Source of the DNA: Polyangium jinanense
Lineage (GTDB): Bacteria; Myxococcota; Polyangia; Polyangiales; Polyangiaceae
Direction: 5' to 3'
DNA length: 64,000 bases
NCBI RefSeq assembly: GCF_028435365.1
Contig: NZ_JAGTJJ010000024.1
Location: 62,001-126,000 of the forward strand
Shown: positions 25,428-36,262 of the stretch, in pieces
How the letters are laid out: every line of letters begins with the position of its first letter
How positions within the stretch are numbered: position 1 is the stretch's first letter
The notes under the pieces: generated by a model
The model's database searches: none
Told to the model about the DNA's origin: nothing
Seen by the model: only the letters and a program-made list of their open reading frames with translations
Translations under genes and position numbers: made by a program

Positions 25428-26417
25428 ATGCGACGCGCGCCCGAGCCCCTCGTCACCTCGTCGTTCGAAGCGAGCGCGACCGATCCGCGCGACCGCCTCG
25501 ACAAGCTCGTCGTGCGCCTGCTGGAGAAATCAGGCACGGCCGCATCACGCGCCGCGGTGCAGCGCTGGATCGAGAACGGGCGCGTGCTCGTCGACGGCAA
25601 GCCGGGCCGCGCGTCGATGGCCGTCGCCGCGGGCGCGCGGATCGACGTGACCCCGGAGCCGCCGGAGCCTTCTCGCGCGGAGCCGGACGCGTCGATCCCG
25701 CTCGCCGTGGTGTACGAGGACGCGCACCTCGTCGTCATCGACAAGCCCGCGGGGCTCGTGGTGCATCCGGCGAAGGGGCACGCGAGCGGGACCCTGGTCA
25801 ACGCGCTGCTCGGCCGCGGCGGCTTCGAACGTGCGGGCGCCGATCCGCGGGATCCCGAGGGGCACTTGCGGCCCGGGATCGTGCATCGGCTCGACAAGGA
25901 CACGAGTGGTCTGCTCGTCGTGGCGAAGGATGCGGAGACACGCGAGGCGCTGAAGGCGTGCTTCGCGAAGCACGACATCGAACGCGAATACGTGGCCGTC
26001 GTCGTGGGCGAGGCGAAGGAGGCGACCTTCGAGACGCTGCACGGCCGGCATCCGACGGATCGGCTGCGGTTCACGACGCACGTGCAGGAGGGCAAGCGCG
26101 CGGTGACGCGCGTGCACGTGCTCGAACGGCTCGGACCGGCGACGCTCGTCGCGTGCCGTCTGGAGACGGGGCGCACGCATCAGATCCGCGTGCACCTGTC
26201 GGAGCGGGGGAAGACGCCGATCCTCGGCGATGCTCTGTACGGGAAGCCGCCCCGGGATCCGGGGCTCCGCGCGATCGCGGAGTCGCTCGGGCGTCAGGCG
26301 CTGCATGCGCGGGTGCTCGGCTTCGAGCACCCGGCGACGGGCAACCGTCTGCACTTCGAAAGCCCGATCCCCGCGGACATGGCCCGCGTGATCGAGGCGC
26401 TGCGGCGAGCCTGCTGA
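25428..26417 (+). CDS. RluA-family 23S rRNA pseudouridine synthase (RluD-like)
   Basis: 329 residues. An N-terminal S4 RNA-binding domain (RLDKLVVRLL...VQRWIENGRVLVDGKP) precedes the catalytic domain with HRLDKDTSGLLVVAKDAETR (catalytic Asp156) and the C-terminal family motif ETGRTHQIRVHL. Domain order and motifs match RluD-type enzymes that make the pseudouridines of 23S rRNA helix 69; the exact target cannot be told from sequence. GTG 25425 directly before ATG 25428 is an alternative start. Confidence 0.93.
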   Translation: MRRAPEPLVTSSFEASATDPRDRLDKLVVRLLEKSGTAASRAAVQRWIENGRVLVDGKPGRASMAVAAGARIDVTPEPPEPSRAEPDASIPLAVVYEDAHLVVIDKPAGLVVHPAKGHASGTLVNALLGRGGFERAGADPRDPEGHLRPGIVHRLDKDTSGLLVVAKDAETREALKACFAKHDIEREYVAVVVGEAKEATFETLHGRHPTDRLRFTTHVQEGKRAVTRVHVLERLGPATLVACRLETGRTHQIRVHLSERGKTPILGDALYGKPPRDPGLRAIAESLGRQALHARVLGFEHPATGNRLHFESPIPADMARVIEALRRAC

Positions 26418-26524
26418 GAAGGGGCGTTGCCCCTTCACCCCACCAGGGGCTGTCCGCCCCTGGACCCGGACCAGGCACGGCCTGGACCGAAGGTGGATGA
26501 ACTGCGCAATGCGCAGTTCATCCA
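26418..26524. repeat. Four-hairpin intergenic element, copy A
   Basis: Begins one base after the RluA-family stop and ends 20 bases before the stop of the convergent gene. Stems: GAAGGGGC/GCCCCTTC (26418-26436, loop GTT); CCAGGGGC/GCCCCTGG (26443-26463, loop TGTCC); CCAGGC/GCCTGG (26471-26485, loop ACG); and a perfect 14-bp stem TGGATGAACTGCGC (26494-26507) with 26511-26524, loop AAT. Bases 26438-26474 are identical over 37 positions to 52205-52241 in copy B. See findings for covariation. Confidence 0.85.
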
Positions 26525-26543
26525 GGCCGAGCAAGCCGCGTTG

Positions 26544-26807
26544 CTACCAGATCTTCGACTTCACGTGCCCCTTCGACTTCACGAGGATGTCGACGATGGC
26601 GCGGTCGTAGAAATTCTTGGCGTAGAGGTCGGGGGAGACGCGGCTCTTGTAGAGGGCGCGCCCCTCCTCGATCTCCTCGGCGAGGACGGTGAAGAGATCG
26701 TCGTTCTGGATCCCTTGGACGATCTTCTCTTCGTTGTAGAGCGAGAGGTCGCTCGCAATGGCGCGCGCCAAACGGCGTGCGGCCTCCTCGGTCTCGATCA
26801 GGGGCAT
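26544..26807 (-). CDS. Small conserved protein of unknown function
   Basis: 87 residues from ATG 26807, with AGGAGA 6-8 bases upstream. Soluble and helical: ETEEAARRLARAIASDLSLY, IVQGIQNDDLFTVLAEEIEE, then DLYAKNFYDRAIVDILVKSK and a basic end GHVKSKIW. No cofactor or catalytic motif. The pattern looks like a small DNA- or protein-binding factor, but I do not recognise it. Confidence 0.68.
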   Translation of the reverse strand: MPLIETEEAARRLARAIASDLSLYNEEKIVQGIQNDDLFTVLAEEIEEGRALYKSRVSPDLYAKNFYDRAIVDILVKSKGHVKSKIW

Positions 26808-27290
26808 CGGGTCGTCTCCTCCGAACCTCGAACAGCGGACTCCAGCTAGAGCCCTCAGGCGCAAGAATGCTCGGGTTCGCGGAGCGTGTCAAAGTCGCGG
26901 TGATCGGGCTGCCGGAGGCGAACCCGGAGAGGCCTCTGGACGGCACAGAAGCGTGCGGGATCGCACAGGGATGGGCGTCTGCAGCGCGCAGAGGTGCATC
27001 GGGGGTTGATCTGCGGGGGTTCGGGGCTCTGCGGAGCGACGCGTCGTTGGGGTTCGAGGCGGATCGGCGCGGCGCGGAGGAGTGTCCATGCGTGCACGGC
27101 AGGACGACTGCTCGGCGCAGAAGGGGATCCCGGCGCGGTGGGGAGGGGTTCTGCATGCGGCGGAGGTGCTCGCGAGCGCGATGTCCACGGTTCTGATCAA
27201 GACAGGGCCGTATCCGTTCCTGCTCGGGTGGTGTCCTGCCCTTGTCAGACGGAACCCTCATGGTTAGCCCTTCCGGTTCTGGAGGCGCAC
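26808..27290. other. Gene-free interval between divergent genes
   Basis: About 480 bases. Short frames here run through from neighbouring coding frames and have no ribosome site or recognisable protein. Presumably holds promoters for the genes on both sides; I cannot pick out convincing -35/-10 pairs, repeats or an RNA gene. Confidence 0.4.
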
Positions 27291-27986
27291 ATGGCGGATC
27301 GGTACATCGACGACGGCGAGGTCAGCGAATACGGCAGGCATTTCGTGACGGAGGCGAAGAAGCTCGTCGGGGCTTCGGAGCTCGTGGACGTCGCGAAGCT
27401 GATCGCGCGGGTGCTCGGCGCGGTGGAGGCGGTGGAGACGGAGCTCGCGAAGGTGAGGAGCCAGCGGAGCGAGGTGCGCACGGAGCGCGGGGGGACGGGC
27501 GAGGCAGAGGAGGCCGTGCGCGACGTGGTGACGCGGTTCCATGCGTATCTGCGATCGCTACCGAAGGGGACGAGCTTCGATTTCGAGGCGTTTTACCCGG
27601 GGAAAAACCTGGGTGAGGTCGCGGCGCTGAAGCCGGCGGATTTGGTCACCAAGGCGGCGGACGTGCTGCGAGGGTTCGACGTCGCGCGGAACGCAGGGCT
27701 CGATGCGTTCGTGCCGTGGAAGCAGGAGATCGCCGGGGCACGCTCCGCGCTCGACGCGTCGCTGTCGGGCAAGAGCGGGGCGGCGAATCGGTCGGTGACG
27801 ACGACGGCGGGGCTCGCGGCAGCGCGGGCTCACTTTCTGAAGACGTACAACCAGGTGGCGAAGCCGATCGTGCGCGGGGTTTTGAATGAGCTCGGGCGGG
27901 GGGAGGAGGTTCGGCTGTTCTTCAAGGATTTGACAGTGCAGGAGGGGCGGGGGCGCGGGGGGAACGGGGAGGAGGAGCAGCCGTGA
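27291..27986 (+). CDS. Hypothetical helical protein
   Basis: 231 residues from ATG 27291 with GGAGG six bases upstream. Soluble, alternating charged helices (YGRHFVTEAKKLVGASELVD, RVLGAVEAVETELAKVRSQR) with coiled-coil character in the first third and a Gly/Glu-rich C-terminus. FHAYLRSLPKGTSFDFEAFYPG is its most distinctive stretch. No domain recognised. Confidence 0.6.
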   Translation: MADRYIDDGEVSEYGRHFVTEAKKLVGASELVDVAKLIARVLGAVEAVETELAKVRSQRSEVRTERGGTGEAEEAVRDVVTRFHAYLRSLPKGTSFDFEAFYPGKNLGEVAALKPADLVTKAADVLRGFDVARNAGLDAFVPWKQEIAGARSALDASLSGKSGAANRSVTTTAGLAAARAHFLKTYNQVAKPIVRGVLNELGRGEEVRLFFKDLTVQEGRGRGGNGEEEQP

Positions 27987-28087
27987 GCCAAGTGGACGAC
28001 CGAACGAGAAGAACTCGACGCCGCCCCGGGCTGACGGCGCCGCCCGCCCCCGTGCCCGGCGTGCCCGAGCCGTGCTACCTTTGTCCC

Positions 28088-28339
28088 ATGTCCACGCAAG
28101 AGCTGCTCGCCTACGTCCTGAAGCTCCCTCGCGAAGAGCGGGTGCAGGTCGCGGAGGCGCTTCTCCTCAGCCTGGAAATCCTCGACGAAGAGGAAGTCGC
28201 GGCGACGTGGGCGCCCGAGCTGGAGCGCCGTTCGCGAAAGGTCGCAGAGGGGAAGGTCCAGACCATCGCGTGGGGAGACGCGCGGACGGAACTCCTCACC
28301 GAGCTTGCGGAGCGTCGTGCGCGTCGAGCTGCTTTCTGA
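28088..28339 (+). CDS. RelB-like antitoxin (addiction module protein)
   Basis: 83 residues: MSTQELLAYVLKLPREERVQ, then AEALLLSLEILDEEEVAATWAPELERRSRKVAEGK. This is the short two-helix pattern of the addiction-module antitoxin family (L-x-L-x-x-x-E-R-x-x-l-a-x-x-L-l-x-S, then W-x-x-E-x-x-x-R). It overlaps the toxin gene by about 23 bases, the usual arrangement. Antitoxins of this group bind the toxin with their C-terminal part and repress their own operon. Confidence 0.82.
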   Translation: MSTQELLAYVLKLPREERVQVAEALLLSLEILDEEEVAATWAPELERRSRKVAEGKVQTIAWGDARTELLTELAERRARRAAF

Positions 28340-28628
28340 AGCACGTAGCGAGCTTCAGGCAGCAGCCCACTGGTACGACGAGCAGCAACCCGGGCTCGGG
28401 GACGAGTTCGTCGGCGCAGTCTCGCGGGTGATCGAAAGCGTGCGTAAAACCCCCGCGGCGTTTCCGGTTTGGCCCGGCACGGAAGGCGGTCCCACGCTCA
28501 TTCGAAGAGCCCTCGTCGATCGGTTTCCTTACGCGGTCGCGTTCGAGGTTCACGCCGAGTGCGTGCTCGTGCTCGGCATCCCCCACACGCGGCGGCACCC
28601 CCTGTATTGGTTCAAGCGCGCGTTCTAG
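28317..28628 (+). CDS. RelE/ParE-family toxin
   Basis: About 103 residues from GTG 28317 (GCGGAG just upstream; TTG 28305 possible). ParE/RelE signatures: ELLSEARSELQAAAHWYDEQ, FVGAVSRVIESVRKTPAAFP, and the C-terminal RRALVDRFPYAVAFEVHAEC with VLGIPHTRRHPLYWFKR. The fold is an RNase-like toxin; whether it cleaves ribosome-bound mRNA (RelE) or acts on gyrase (ParE) cannot be decided. The YWFKR ending is frequent in the ParE-like group. Its end overlaps the convergent glycosyltransferase gene by 17 bases. Confidence 0.85.
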   Translation: MRVELLSEARSELQAAAHWYDEQQPGLGDEFVGAVSRVIESVRKTPAAFPVWPGTEGGPTLIRRALVDRFPYAVAFEVHAECVLVLGIPHTRRHPLYWFKRAF

Positions 28629-30012
28629 TCCGCGCGAACACGAGCCCCGCCATCCCCGCAATCAGCGGAAACGTCACGAGCCCGTAGCGTCCCGCGCCGA
28701 AAAAAACCGCATGCGTGAGCAGGGTCGCGCCGAGGACGGTCACCGCAGCGGCAGGCAGGACGGGGCCGCGGAGCAGGGAGCGGCCGCCGAGCAGCGCCGC
28801 CACGACCAGGGCCGCGTAGGCGACCCACGCGTGCACCTGGAACAAGAACACGAGCCCGAGGCCCACGACGGCGAGCGTGGCGATGCGGCGGGCGCGGCTT
28901 GCCGACGTCGAGAGCGCGAGGCCGACGAGCGCGAGGGCGAGGACGCCGCGCTCGTAGAGCGTCTCGGCCACGCCGAGACCGAACTTGCAGCGCTCGCCGC
29001 AGGCCGCGCCGTTCGATTCGTGGAGGTACCAGCCGGCGGCGCCGCAGTAGTCGAAGGTCGCGGCGAGTTTTCGCGGGACGAGCGAGAGCCACGCGCCCGG
29101 GTGCTCGGTGATGTAGAGCGTGGCCGCGCGGCCGAAGCAGGCGTCCTTGCCCGCTTCGTCCCAGACCTCGCGGCACGCGTCGGGGACCTTGATCGGCGAC
29201 CACGCGCCGGTCGACGCGGGATCTGCGCCGATGAGCAGGTTCCAGCCGCCGTTGACGCTGACGAGCGCGCAGCGGTTCATGCGCTCGCAATTGCGGATCG
29301 TCCACGGCGCGCACACGGCGAGAGCCGCAGCTGTCGCGAGCGCGCCGAAGCCGAGCGTGAGCGCACGCGCACGAGGTCCCGTGAGCGGCGCGACCGCAAC
29401 GAGCGCGAAGAGCGGCGCGAAGACGAGGCTCTGGGGGCGAACGAGCGTCGCGAGGCCAACGACGATGCCGAGGACAGCGGTGCGTGCCCCGATCGTACGT
29501 CGCGCGCCGAGAGGCACGGCGTCACGCACCCATGCGGCCGCCCACGCGGCGCACGCGACGAGCGAGGCCGTGACGCCCTCGCTCATGAGCGCAGGCGTGT
29601 ACGCGACGAGGCCGGGATGCAGCGCGACGAGCAAGCCCGCCACGAGCGCCGGGCCCGGGGGAACCGCGCGCGCCGCGAGGCGATGGACGGCGACGGCCGC
29701 GAGCGCGCCGAGCAAGCCGTTGAGCGCCATCGCGACGCCCGGATGCGCGCCGAAGAGCGCGTACGCTCCACCAATGAGCGCGGGGTATCCGACGGGGTAA
29801 TGCGCGGCGTACGTGACGACGCCGTCGGGCCAGAGCCACGTGTAGCCGAGGCCTGCGGCAACACGCTCGGCGATGCGGTGATAAAACGTGCCGTCCGCGG
29901 CCTCTGGAAAGCGCGACGCGGCCCAAGCGATGACGGCGAGCCGCGCGACGAGCGCGGCCGCGAGCACGATCCAGGTGTCCCGCGAGCGGGGCGCCGCGCG
30001 CTCGGACGTCAC
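28612..30012 (-). CDS. Polytopic membrane glycosyltransferase-like protein
   Basis: About 466 residues from GTG 30012, which overlaps the maf stop (GTGA). About ten membrane helices. A long first loop has FYHRIAERVAAGLGYTWLWP and THYP-like YAAHYPVGYPALIGG, the GT-C pattern of Pmt/ArnT/GT39 mannosyltransferases where an Asp/Glu-bearing loop follows the first helix. HPGAWLSLVPRKLAATFDYC in the middle periplasmic loop is also usual in that group. It probably transfers a sugar from a polyprenyl-phosphate donor; the acceptor is unknown. Confidence 0.75.
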   Translation of the reverse strand: MTSERAAPRSRDTWIVLAAALVARLAVIAWAASRFPEAADGTFYHRIAERVAAGLGYTWLWPDGVVTYAAHYPVGYPALIGGAYALFGAHPGVAMALNGLLGALAAVAVHRLAARAVPPGPALVAGLLVALHPGLVAYTPALMSEGVTASLVACAAWAAAWVRDAVPLGARRTIGARTAVLGIVVGLATLVRPQSLVFAPLFALVAVAPLTGPRARALTLGFGALATAAALAVCAPWTIRNCERMNRCALVSVNGGWNLLIGADPASTGAWSPIKVPDACREVWDEAGKDACFGRAATLYITEHPGAWLSLVPRKLAATFDYCGAAGWYLHESNGAACGERCKFGLGVAETLYERGVLALALVGLALSTSASRARRIATLAVVGLGLVFLFQVHAWVAYAALVVAALLGGRSLLRGPVLPAAAVTVLGATLLTHAVFFGAGRYGLVTFPLIAGMAGLVFARTRTRA

Positions 30013-30626
30013 GCGACCGGGGGGCGTGGGAAACGCCCGAGCAGGCCCGCCCCGCGCAAGGCGGCGATCACCTCGCACGCAGGGAGGCCTACGACGTTGG
30101 AGTACGAACCTTCGATCCGCGCCACGGCAAAACTCCCGATGCCCTGGATCGCGTACGCGCCGGCCTTGTCGAGCCCTTCGCCGGTCGCGGCGTACGCCTT
30201 GATCTCGTCGGCGTCGAGCGCGCGGAAGAAGACGCGCGTGCGCACGGTCTCGGCGTGGACGGGGCGGGTGGGATCGGCGCCGGAGGCGATGGCGAAGCGG
30301 GTCCAGACTTCGTGCTCACGCCCCGCGAGGGCCGTGAGCATGGCCCGCGCTTCGGCGTCGTCCGCGGGCTTTCCGAGCGCTTTTTCGTCGAGGATCACCG
30401 ACGTGTCGGCCACGAGCACCGCGCCCACGCCCACCGCGTGGGGCACCGCTCGGGCGAGCTTGTCCGCCACGATCCGCTCGAGGTAGGGCCCCGGCTCCTC
30501 CCCCGGCAGAAGCCGCTCGTCGATGTCGAGGGACACGACCCGGAGGGGCAGGCCGAGCGTCCCGAGGATCTCGCGGCGCCGCGGCGACGCCGAGCCCAGC
30601 AGCAAGGGGTGCGTTTCGTCGATCAT
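30009..30626 (-). CDS. maf: Maf-family nucleoside triphosphate pyrophosphatase
   Basis: 205 residues from ATG 30626. The family signature LLLGSASPRRREIL is at the N-terminus, followed by IDERLLPGEEP, VADTSVILDEKALGKPADD (catalytic Asp) and GAYAIQGIGSFAVARIEGSYSNVVGLP. Maf enzymes hydrolyse non-canonical or modified NTPs (often dTTP/UTP-type) to the monophosphates and PPi. Full family length. It is coupled to the downstream glycosyltransferase gene. Confidence 0.94.
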   Translation of the reverse strand: MIDETHPLLLGSASPRRREILGTLGLPLRVVSLDIDERLLPGEEPGPYLERIVADKLARAVPHAVGVGAVLVADTSVILDEKALGKPADDAEARAMLTALAGREHEVWTRFAIASGADPTRPVHAETVRTRVFFRALDADEIKAYAATGEGLDKAGAYAIQGIGSFAVARIEGSYSNVVGLPACEVIAALRGAGLLGRFPRPPVA

Positions 30627-30703
30627 GGCGGGTTCCGGGCCTTCGCGGCGCGCCTGTCCTACCACGGCTTCTTCGACATGGCAGGCTCGCCGCGTTTGCC
30701 GTT

Positions 30704-30731
30704 TTGACTCCGGACGGGAAAGGAGTAGACG
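30704..30731 (+). promoter_or_regulatory. Possible promoter of the OmpA-TSP3 gene
   Basis: TTGACT at 30704-30709 and TAGACG at 30726-30731 with a 16-base spacer in the divergent interval between maf and the OmpA-family gene, giving a leader of about 70 bases. The -10 is poor, so this is tentative. Confidence 0.3.
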
Positions 30732-30809
30732 TGCAGCGCGCCGTACGCCGGACGCGTCCGCCTCTCGCGGGCACGAAAGGCGCTGGGACCGGGCCCGGAC
30801 CGACCTGCC

Positions 30810-32800
<1,991 letters not shown>

Positions 32801-32804
<4 letters not shown>

Positions 32805-33643
32805 ACGTCGTCGAATCGAAGGGTATTCGCCATCTCGTCGTGAGAGCCGAGAGCGGCGAGGAGCTGCCGCGCGCGCTCGCGCAGGCGCTCGATGAGGCCT
32901 CCGCCAGGGCCGGTCGGCTGTCGGGAACAGGTGTGCTCGACAGCGTCGAGCTCGCGAGCGTCGACGCGGACGGCGCGCGTGTGACGCGGCGGATCGACAC
33001 GCCCGTGATGGCCGTCTCGATCACGGGCAACATCGCGCAGGACGGCGCGGCCGTGAGCGTGCGGCTCTACGCCACGCTCGTGCAGGAGAGCCCGTTCGGC
33101 CTGCAGACGGTCGCCGGCGAGATCCTCTCGGCGCGCGCCCTCTCGCTCGAGGTCTTCGCGACCGCGCTCGACGACGTCGCGCTCGTACGGCAGGGCGACG
33201 ATCGCTCCTTTGCCGCTGCCGCCTCGTCGCAGGCGCAACCGCAGGCCCAGCCGCAACCGCAACCGCAAGCGCCCTCCCCTCCCCCGGCGCGCGCCGCGGC
33301 GCCTGCCCCGCGCATCACGCACCCGGAGCCGCCCCGCGCGCCCGCCCCGTTCCCTGCGGCCGCGCCCGCAGCGCCCGCCGAGCTCCCTTCGGCCCCGACG
33401 CCGCTCGCGCGTCCGATGCAGCACCGCGACGACGTGGAGGTCTACCCGGAGACCGGGGACCTCGTGAGCCACTTCCACTTCGGCGAGTGTGAGGTCATGA
33501 GCTCCGACGGCGAGCGCATCCGGCTGCGGCAGGAGAAGGACGGCCGCGTCCGCGAGGTCGCGCTCGGCATGCTCAAGATCGAGGCGCCGACGACCGATCC
33601 CGCCACGGGCAAGCGCCACTTCCGTTTGTCCCGCAAGCACTGA
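32801..33643 (+). CDS. PPC (DUF296) domain protein with C-terminal extension
   Basis: 280 residues. Residues 1-140 match the plant-and-prokaryote-conserved PPC/DUF296 domain: RHLVVRAESGEELPRALAQA, SGTGVLDSVELASV, VMAVSITGNIAQDGAAVSVR, LQTVAGEILSARALSLEV. These domains form trimers and in plants are found in AT-hook proteins. A Pro/Ala/Gln linker follows, then a C-terminal beta-rich unit (HRDDVEVYPETGDLVSHFHF, RIRLRQEKDGRVREVALGML) not known to me. It is coupled by ATGA to the OmpA-TSP3 gene, an odd pairing. Confidence 0.78.
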
Positions 33644-33670
33644 CGCCCGGACAACCCCGGCGTCGAACGC

Positions 33671-34261
33671 CTACCACACGCGCTGCGGAATGTTGATCGA
33701 GTCGCCTGCCTGGAGCGGGACGTCGGGGATCGCGTTGTCGATGATGTCCTCGACGCTCACGATGGCGGCGCGCGTCTTGTCGCCGACCTGACGGCGGATC
33801 GTGACCTTGTCGCGGGCGGCCATCTGGTTGAAGCCGCCCGCGAGCGAGATCGCGCGGAGCAGCGTCATGCCGGGCTCGAAACGCAGCGAGCCCGCACGCT
33901 GCACCTCGCCGAGCACCTCGACGCGCTTGGAGTTGTACTCCTTCACGCTCACGCTCACGATCGGGTCGGTCAGGATCTCGTCGTCGACGAGCCGCTTGCG
34001 CACGGCCTCGGCGATCTGCTGCGGCTCGAGCCCGGCGACCTTGAGGCGCTTGATGTACGGCAGATCGACCGTGCCGTCGGGCGCGACCGTGAACGCCGTG
34101 GGCAGGTTGTCCTCGCGTACGATGCGCATCTCGAACACGTCGCCCACGCCTATGGTCGCGTTGCTCACGGGGGCTGGCAGATCCGCGGGGCGCGGACGCC
34201 CACCGCAGGCGACGAACATCGTGCCGATCGCGAGTGTCGCGAGGAGGTCGCGCCTCCGCAT
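33671..34261 (-). CDS. Polysaccharide export (OPX) lipoprotein
   Basis: 196 residues from ATG 34261 with a lipoprotein signal (RRRDLLATLAIGTMFVACGG). A Poly_export (PES) domain begins IGVGDVFEMRIVREDNLPTA and an SLBB domain follows (KRVEVLGEVQRAGSLRFEPG, LLRAISLAGGFNQMA). It ends IPQRVW and lacks the C-terminal outer-membrane helix of Wza. Short OPX proteins of this kind in Myxococcus work with a separate beta-barrel porin, and such a barrel gene overlaps its start here (TGATG). Confidence 0.92.
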   Translation of the reverse strand: MRRRDLLATLAIGTMFVACGGRPRPADLPAPVSNATIGVGDVFEMRIVREDNLPTAFTVAPDGTVDLPYIKRLKVAGLEPQQIAEAVRKRLVDDEILTDPIVSVSVKEYNSKRVEVLGEVQRAGSLRFEPGMTLLRAISLAGGFNQMAARDKVTIRRQVGDKTRAAIVSVEDIIDNAIPDVPLQAGDSINIPQRVW

Positions 34262-35646
34262 CACATGAGCCAGCGGGCGCCCAGGTAGGCCTCGAACTGC
34301 TGCCACTGGAGCTTGTCCTCGCCGATGCCGGGGATGGTGAGAGAGTTGTCGCTGATGCGCGAGTTGTAGCGCAGCGTCGTGTTGACGCCGAACGCGTCCT
34401 TGAAGCGATACTCGGCGAACCCCGAGGCGTCGATGCGGATGTCGGTCCAGGGGTTTTCCTGGATGCTCGGCGTGTTGATCGACGGGTTGACGAGCGCGGC
34501 GACGCCGGCGTCGACGATCACGACGAAACGGCCGCCGAAGAAATACGTGAGCTTCAGGTAGCCGCGATCGCGCTCGAAGAACGAGCCGATGTACGAGTCG
34601 TAGAAGTCACGCGTGAAACCGAGCGAGACGGACGAGAGCGTCGTGCTCGCGGCCTGCGGATCGGAGCTCGGGTTCGGCGTGAGGAAATAACGGAGCTCGG
34701 CCTGGCCGATGACGCTATCGAAGTCCTGGACGGTCTCTTCCGTCTCGGTGGAGCTCGGGTCGTAGAAGCTCGCGCCCCAGCCGGCCATGAGCAGCGCGCC
34801 GAAGTTTTTCGTGATGAGGCCGTTGTAGCCGATCTGCACACGGAGCGGCGTCGAGCCCGTTTTGTCGCTCGGATCGAGGTACTGAACGATGCCGATGCGA
34901 GCGTCGTAGAGGAGCGCGGAGCGTGGCAAGAAGCGCCAGCGGCCTCGCGTCTGGAAGGTGTGGTGGATGTTCGTCAGGCCGGTGAAGCGGTTCGACTCGA
35001 ACACCGTGCCGGCGAAGTTGTAACCGATGCGCCAATCGAGCAGGCCGCTGCCCGGGTTCCAGACGAGCTCGGCACCCGCGTTCGGCGTGAAGCGGTTGTA
35101 GCTCTCGGAAAAATCCTCGCGGATGACGCCTTCCTGCGTGGGCTGGATGAGGCGTCCGACGCTCGCGTAGATCGATCCGGACCAGGGGCGCGAGGGCAGG
35201 ATGTTCAGGCGCACGTCGAACAGGCCGCTCAGGTTGCGCTGCTCCCACATGCGCTCCTTGCCCTCGGTCGGGCCGGAGACGGGGAAAAACTCGTTGTAGG
35301 TGACCGAGAGCCCGCCGGAGAACTCGGCCGTGGGCGGCGCCTGCGTGGTGGAGCCGCCCTTGCGCTGCGGGCCGAGCGTCGAGAACGAGAACGACGGCGT
35401 CACGCGCAGGCGCATCGCGCCCACGGGCTCGCCCGCCGCGTCGCCCTCGCTCGCGCGCAGGAAGAAGTTCGAGTCGTAGCCGAACTCGAGGGCGACGCCC
35501 GGGTGCAGCTCGTAGTCGCCGACGCGGTAGCCCGGGCCCACGGTGAACCGGCGATCGGCAAGCCAGGGTTGGTCCTGACCGAACGCCGTGGCGGGCGCGA
35601 GGGTCGCGAAGGAGAGGGCCGCGATCAGGAGGCCACGGGTCTTCAT
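34261..35646 (-). CDS. Outer-membrane beta-barrel paired with the OPX lipoprotein
   Basis: About 461 residues from ATG 35646. Signal peptide MKTRGLLIAALSFATLAPAT ends at AFGQ; mature part YRVGDYELHPGVALEFGYDS is followed by many amphipathic strands ending FEAYLGARWLM (terminal hydrophobic residue, as usual for BAM substrates). The pattern resembles the large polysaccharide-secretion porins (Wzp/GfcD-like; VGDYELHPGVALEFGYDSNF is a recurring phrase of that group). Translationally coupled to the OPX gene, so the two likely form a bipartite outer-membrane export channel. Confidence 0.85.
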   Translation of the reverse strand: MKTRGLLIAALSFATLAPATAFGQDQPWLADRRFTVGPGYRVGDYELHPGVALEFGYDSNFFLRASEGDAAGEPVGAMRLRVTPSFSFSTLGPQRKGGSTTQAPPTAEFSGGLSVTYNEFFPVSGPTEGKERMWEQRNLSGLFDVRLNILPSRPWSGSIYASVGRLIQPTQEGVIREDFSESYNRFTPNAGAELVWNPGSGLLDWRIGYNFAGTVFESNRFTGLTNIHHTFQTRGRWRFLPRSALLYDARIGIVQYLDPSDKTGSTPLRVQIGYNGLITKNFGALLMAGWGASFYDPSSTETEETVQDFDSVIGQAELRYFLTPNPSSDPQAASTTLSSVSLGFTRDFYDSYIGSFFERDRGYLKLTYFFGGRFVVIVDAGVAALVNPSINTPSIQENPWTDIRIDASGFAEYRFKDAFGVNTTLRYNSRISDNSLTIPGIGEDKLQWQQFEAYLGARWLM

Positions 35647-35683
35647 GGGATCAGGTGAGGCTGAGGCGGTCCGGACCAACGCG

Positions 35684-36262
35684 TCACTTGATCACGCTCG
35701 CGGAGGGCGGCGGCTCCTGGACGATGATGGGAGGCGGGTAAAACGCCGGATCGTCGGGGATCCCAGGATCGATCTGCGTGACCGTCGACGTCTCGCCGAG
35801 GATGTCGGCGTCTTTCCCGATGCACTGGTTCGCCTCGGCCGTGAGCTGCTCGACGCGCTGCCGCAAGACGCCGAGGATCGTGAACTCGTGGGACGACAGA
35901 TCCGCGTCGTCGCGCTTCACCGCGAGATCGAGCGACTGCCGGCGCTCGCGCGCGCTGCGCAGCGTCACGTCGATCTGGTTGAGTTTGTCGTTCAGGCAGA
36001 GCGTCTTCACCACGTCGCGCTGCGCCCGCGCCTCTTCGAGCAGGCGCCGCACGACGCTGCGCGCGCTCTCCATGCGAGCGAGGTACGTGTCCGTCTCCTG
36101 AAGCTGCTGCGCGGGCGTCAGCGTGACCTGACGCTGCAACCCCGCGTTCGTGTCGGGCGGCGCCGGAGGCGCGCCTTGCGCCTGCGCGGACGCGATGCCG
36201 GCCGCAACGAGCAGCGAAAGCGCGCAGAGCGCGCCGAAGCCGAGCATCCGTTCTCGCTGCAT
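35684..36262 (-). CDS. Periplasmic coiled-coil protein upstream of the OPX/barrel genes
   Basis: 192 residues. Signal peptide ends GIASAQA. The middle is a long predicted coiled coil (QETDTYLARMESARSVVRRL, LRSARERRQSLDLAVKRDDA) with two Cys, and the C-terminus is Pro-rich (AFYPPPIIVQEPPPSASVIK). It lies 37 bases upstream of the barrel gene. It could be a periplasmic spacer or accessory of the exporter; family not recognised. Confidence 0.7.
   Translation of the reverse strand: MQRERMLGFGALCALSLLVAAGIASAQAQGAPPAPPDTNAGLQRQVTLTPAQQLQETDTYLARMESARSVVRRLLEEARAQRDVVKTLCLNDKLNQIDVTLRSARERRQSLDLAVKRDDADLSSHEFTILGVLRQRVEQLTAEANQCIGKDADILGETSTVTQIDPGIPDDPAFYPPPIIVQEPPPSASVIK

Noticed and set aside
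26994..27290. Upstream extension of the hypothetical gene at 27291
   Set aside because: No ribosome site for the earlier starts, and AGGAG-type GGAGG sits before ATG 27291.
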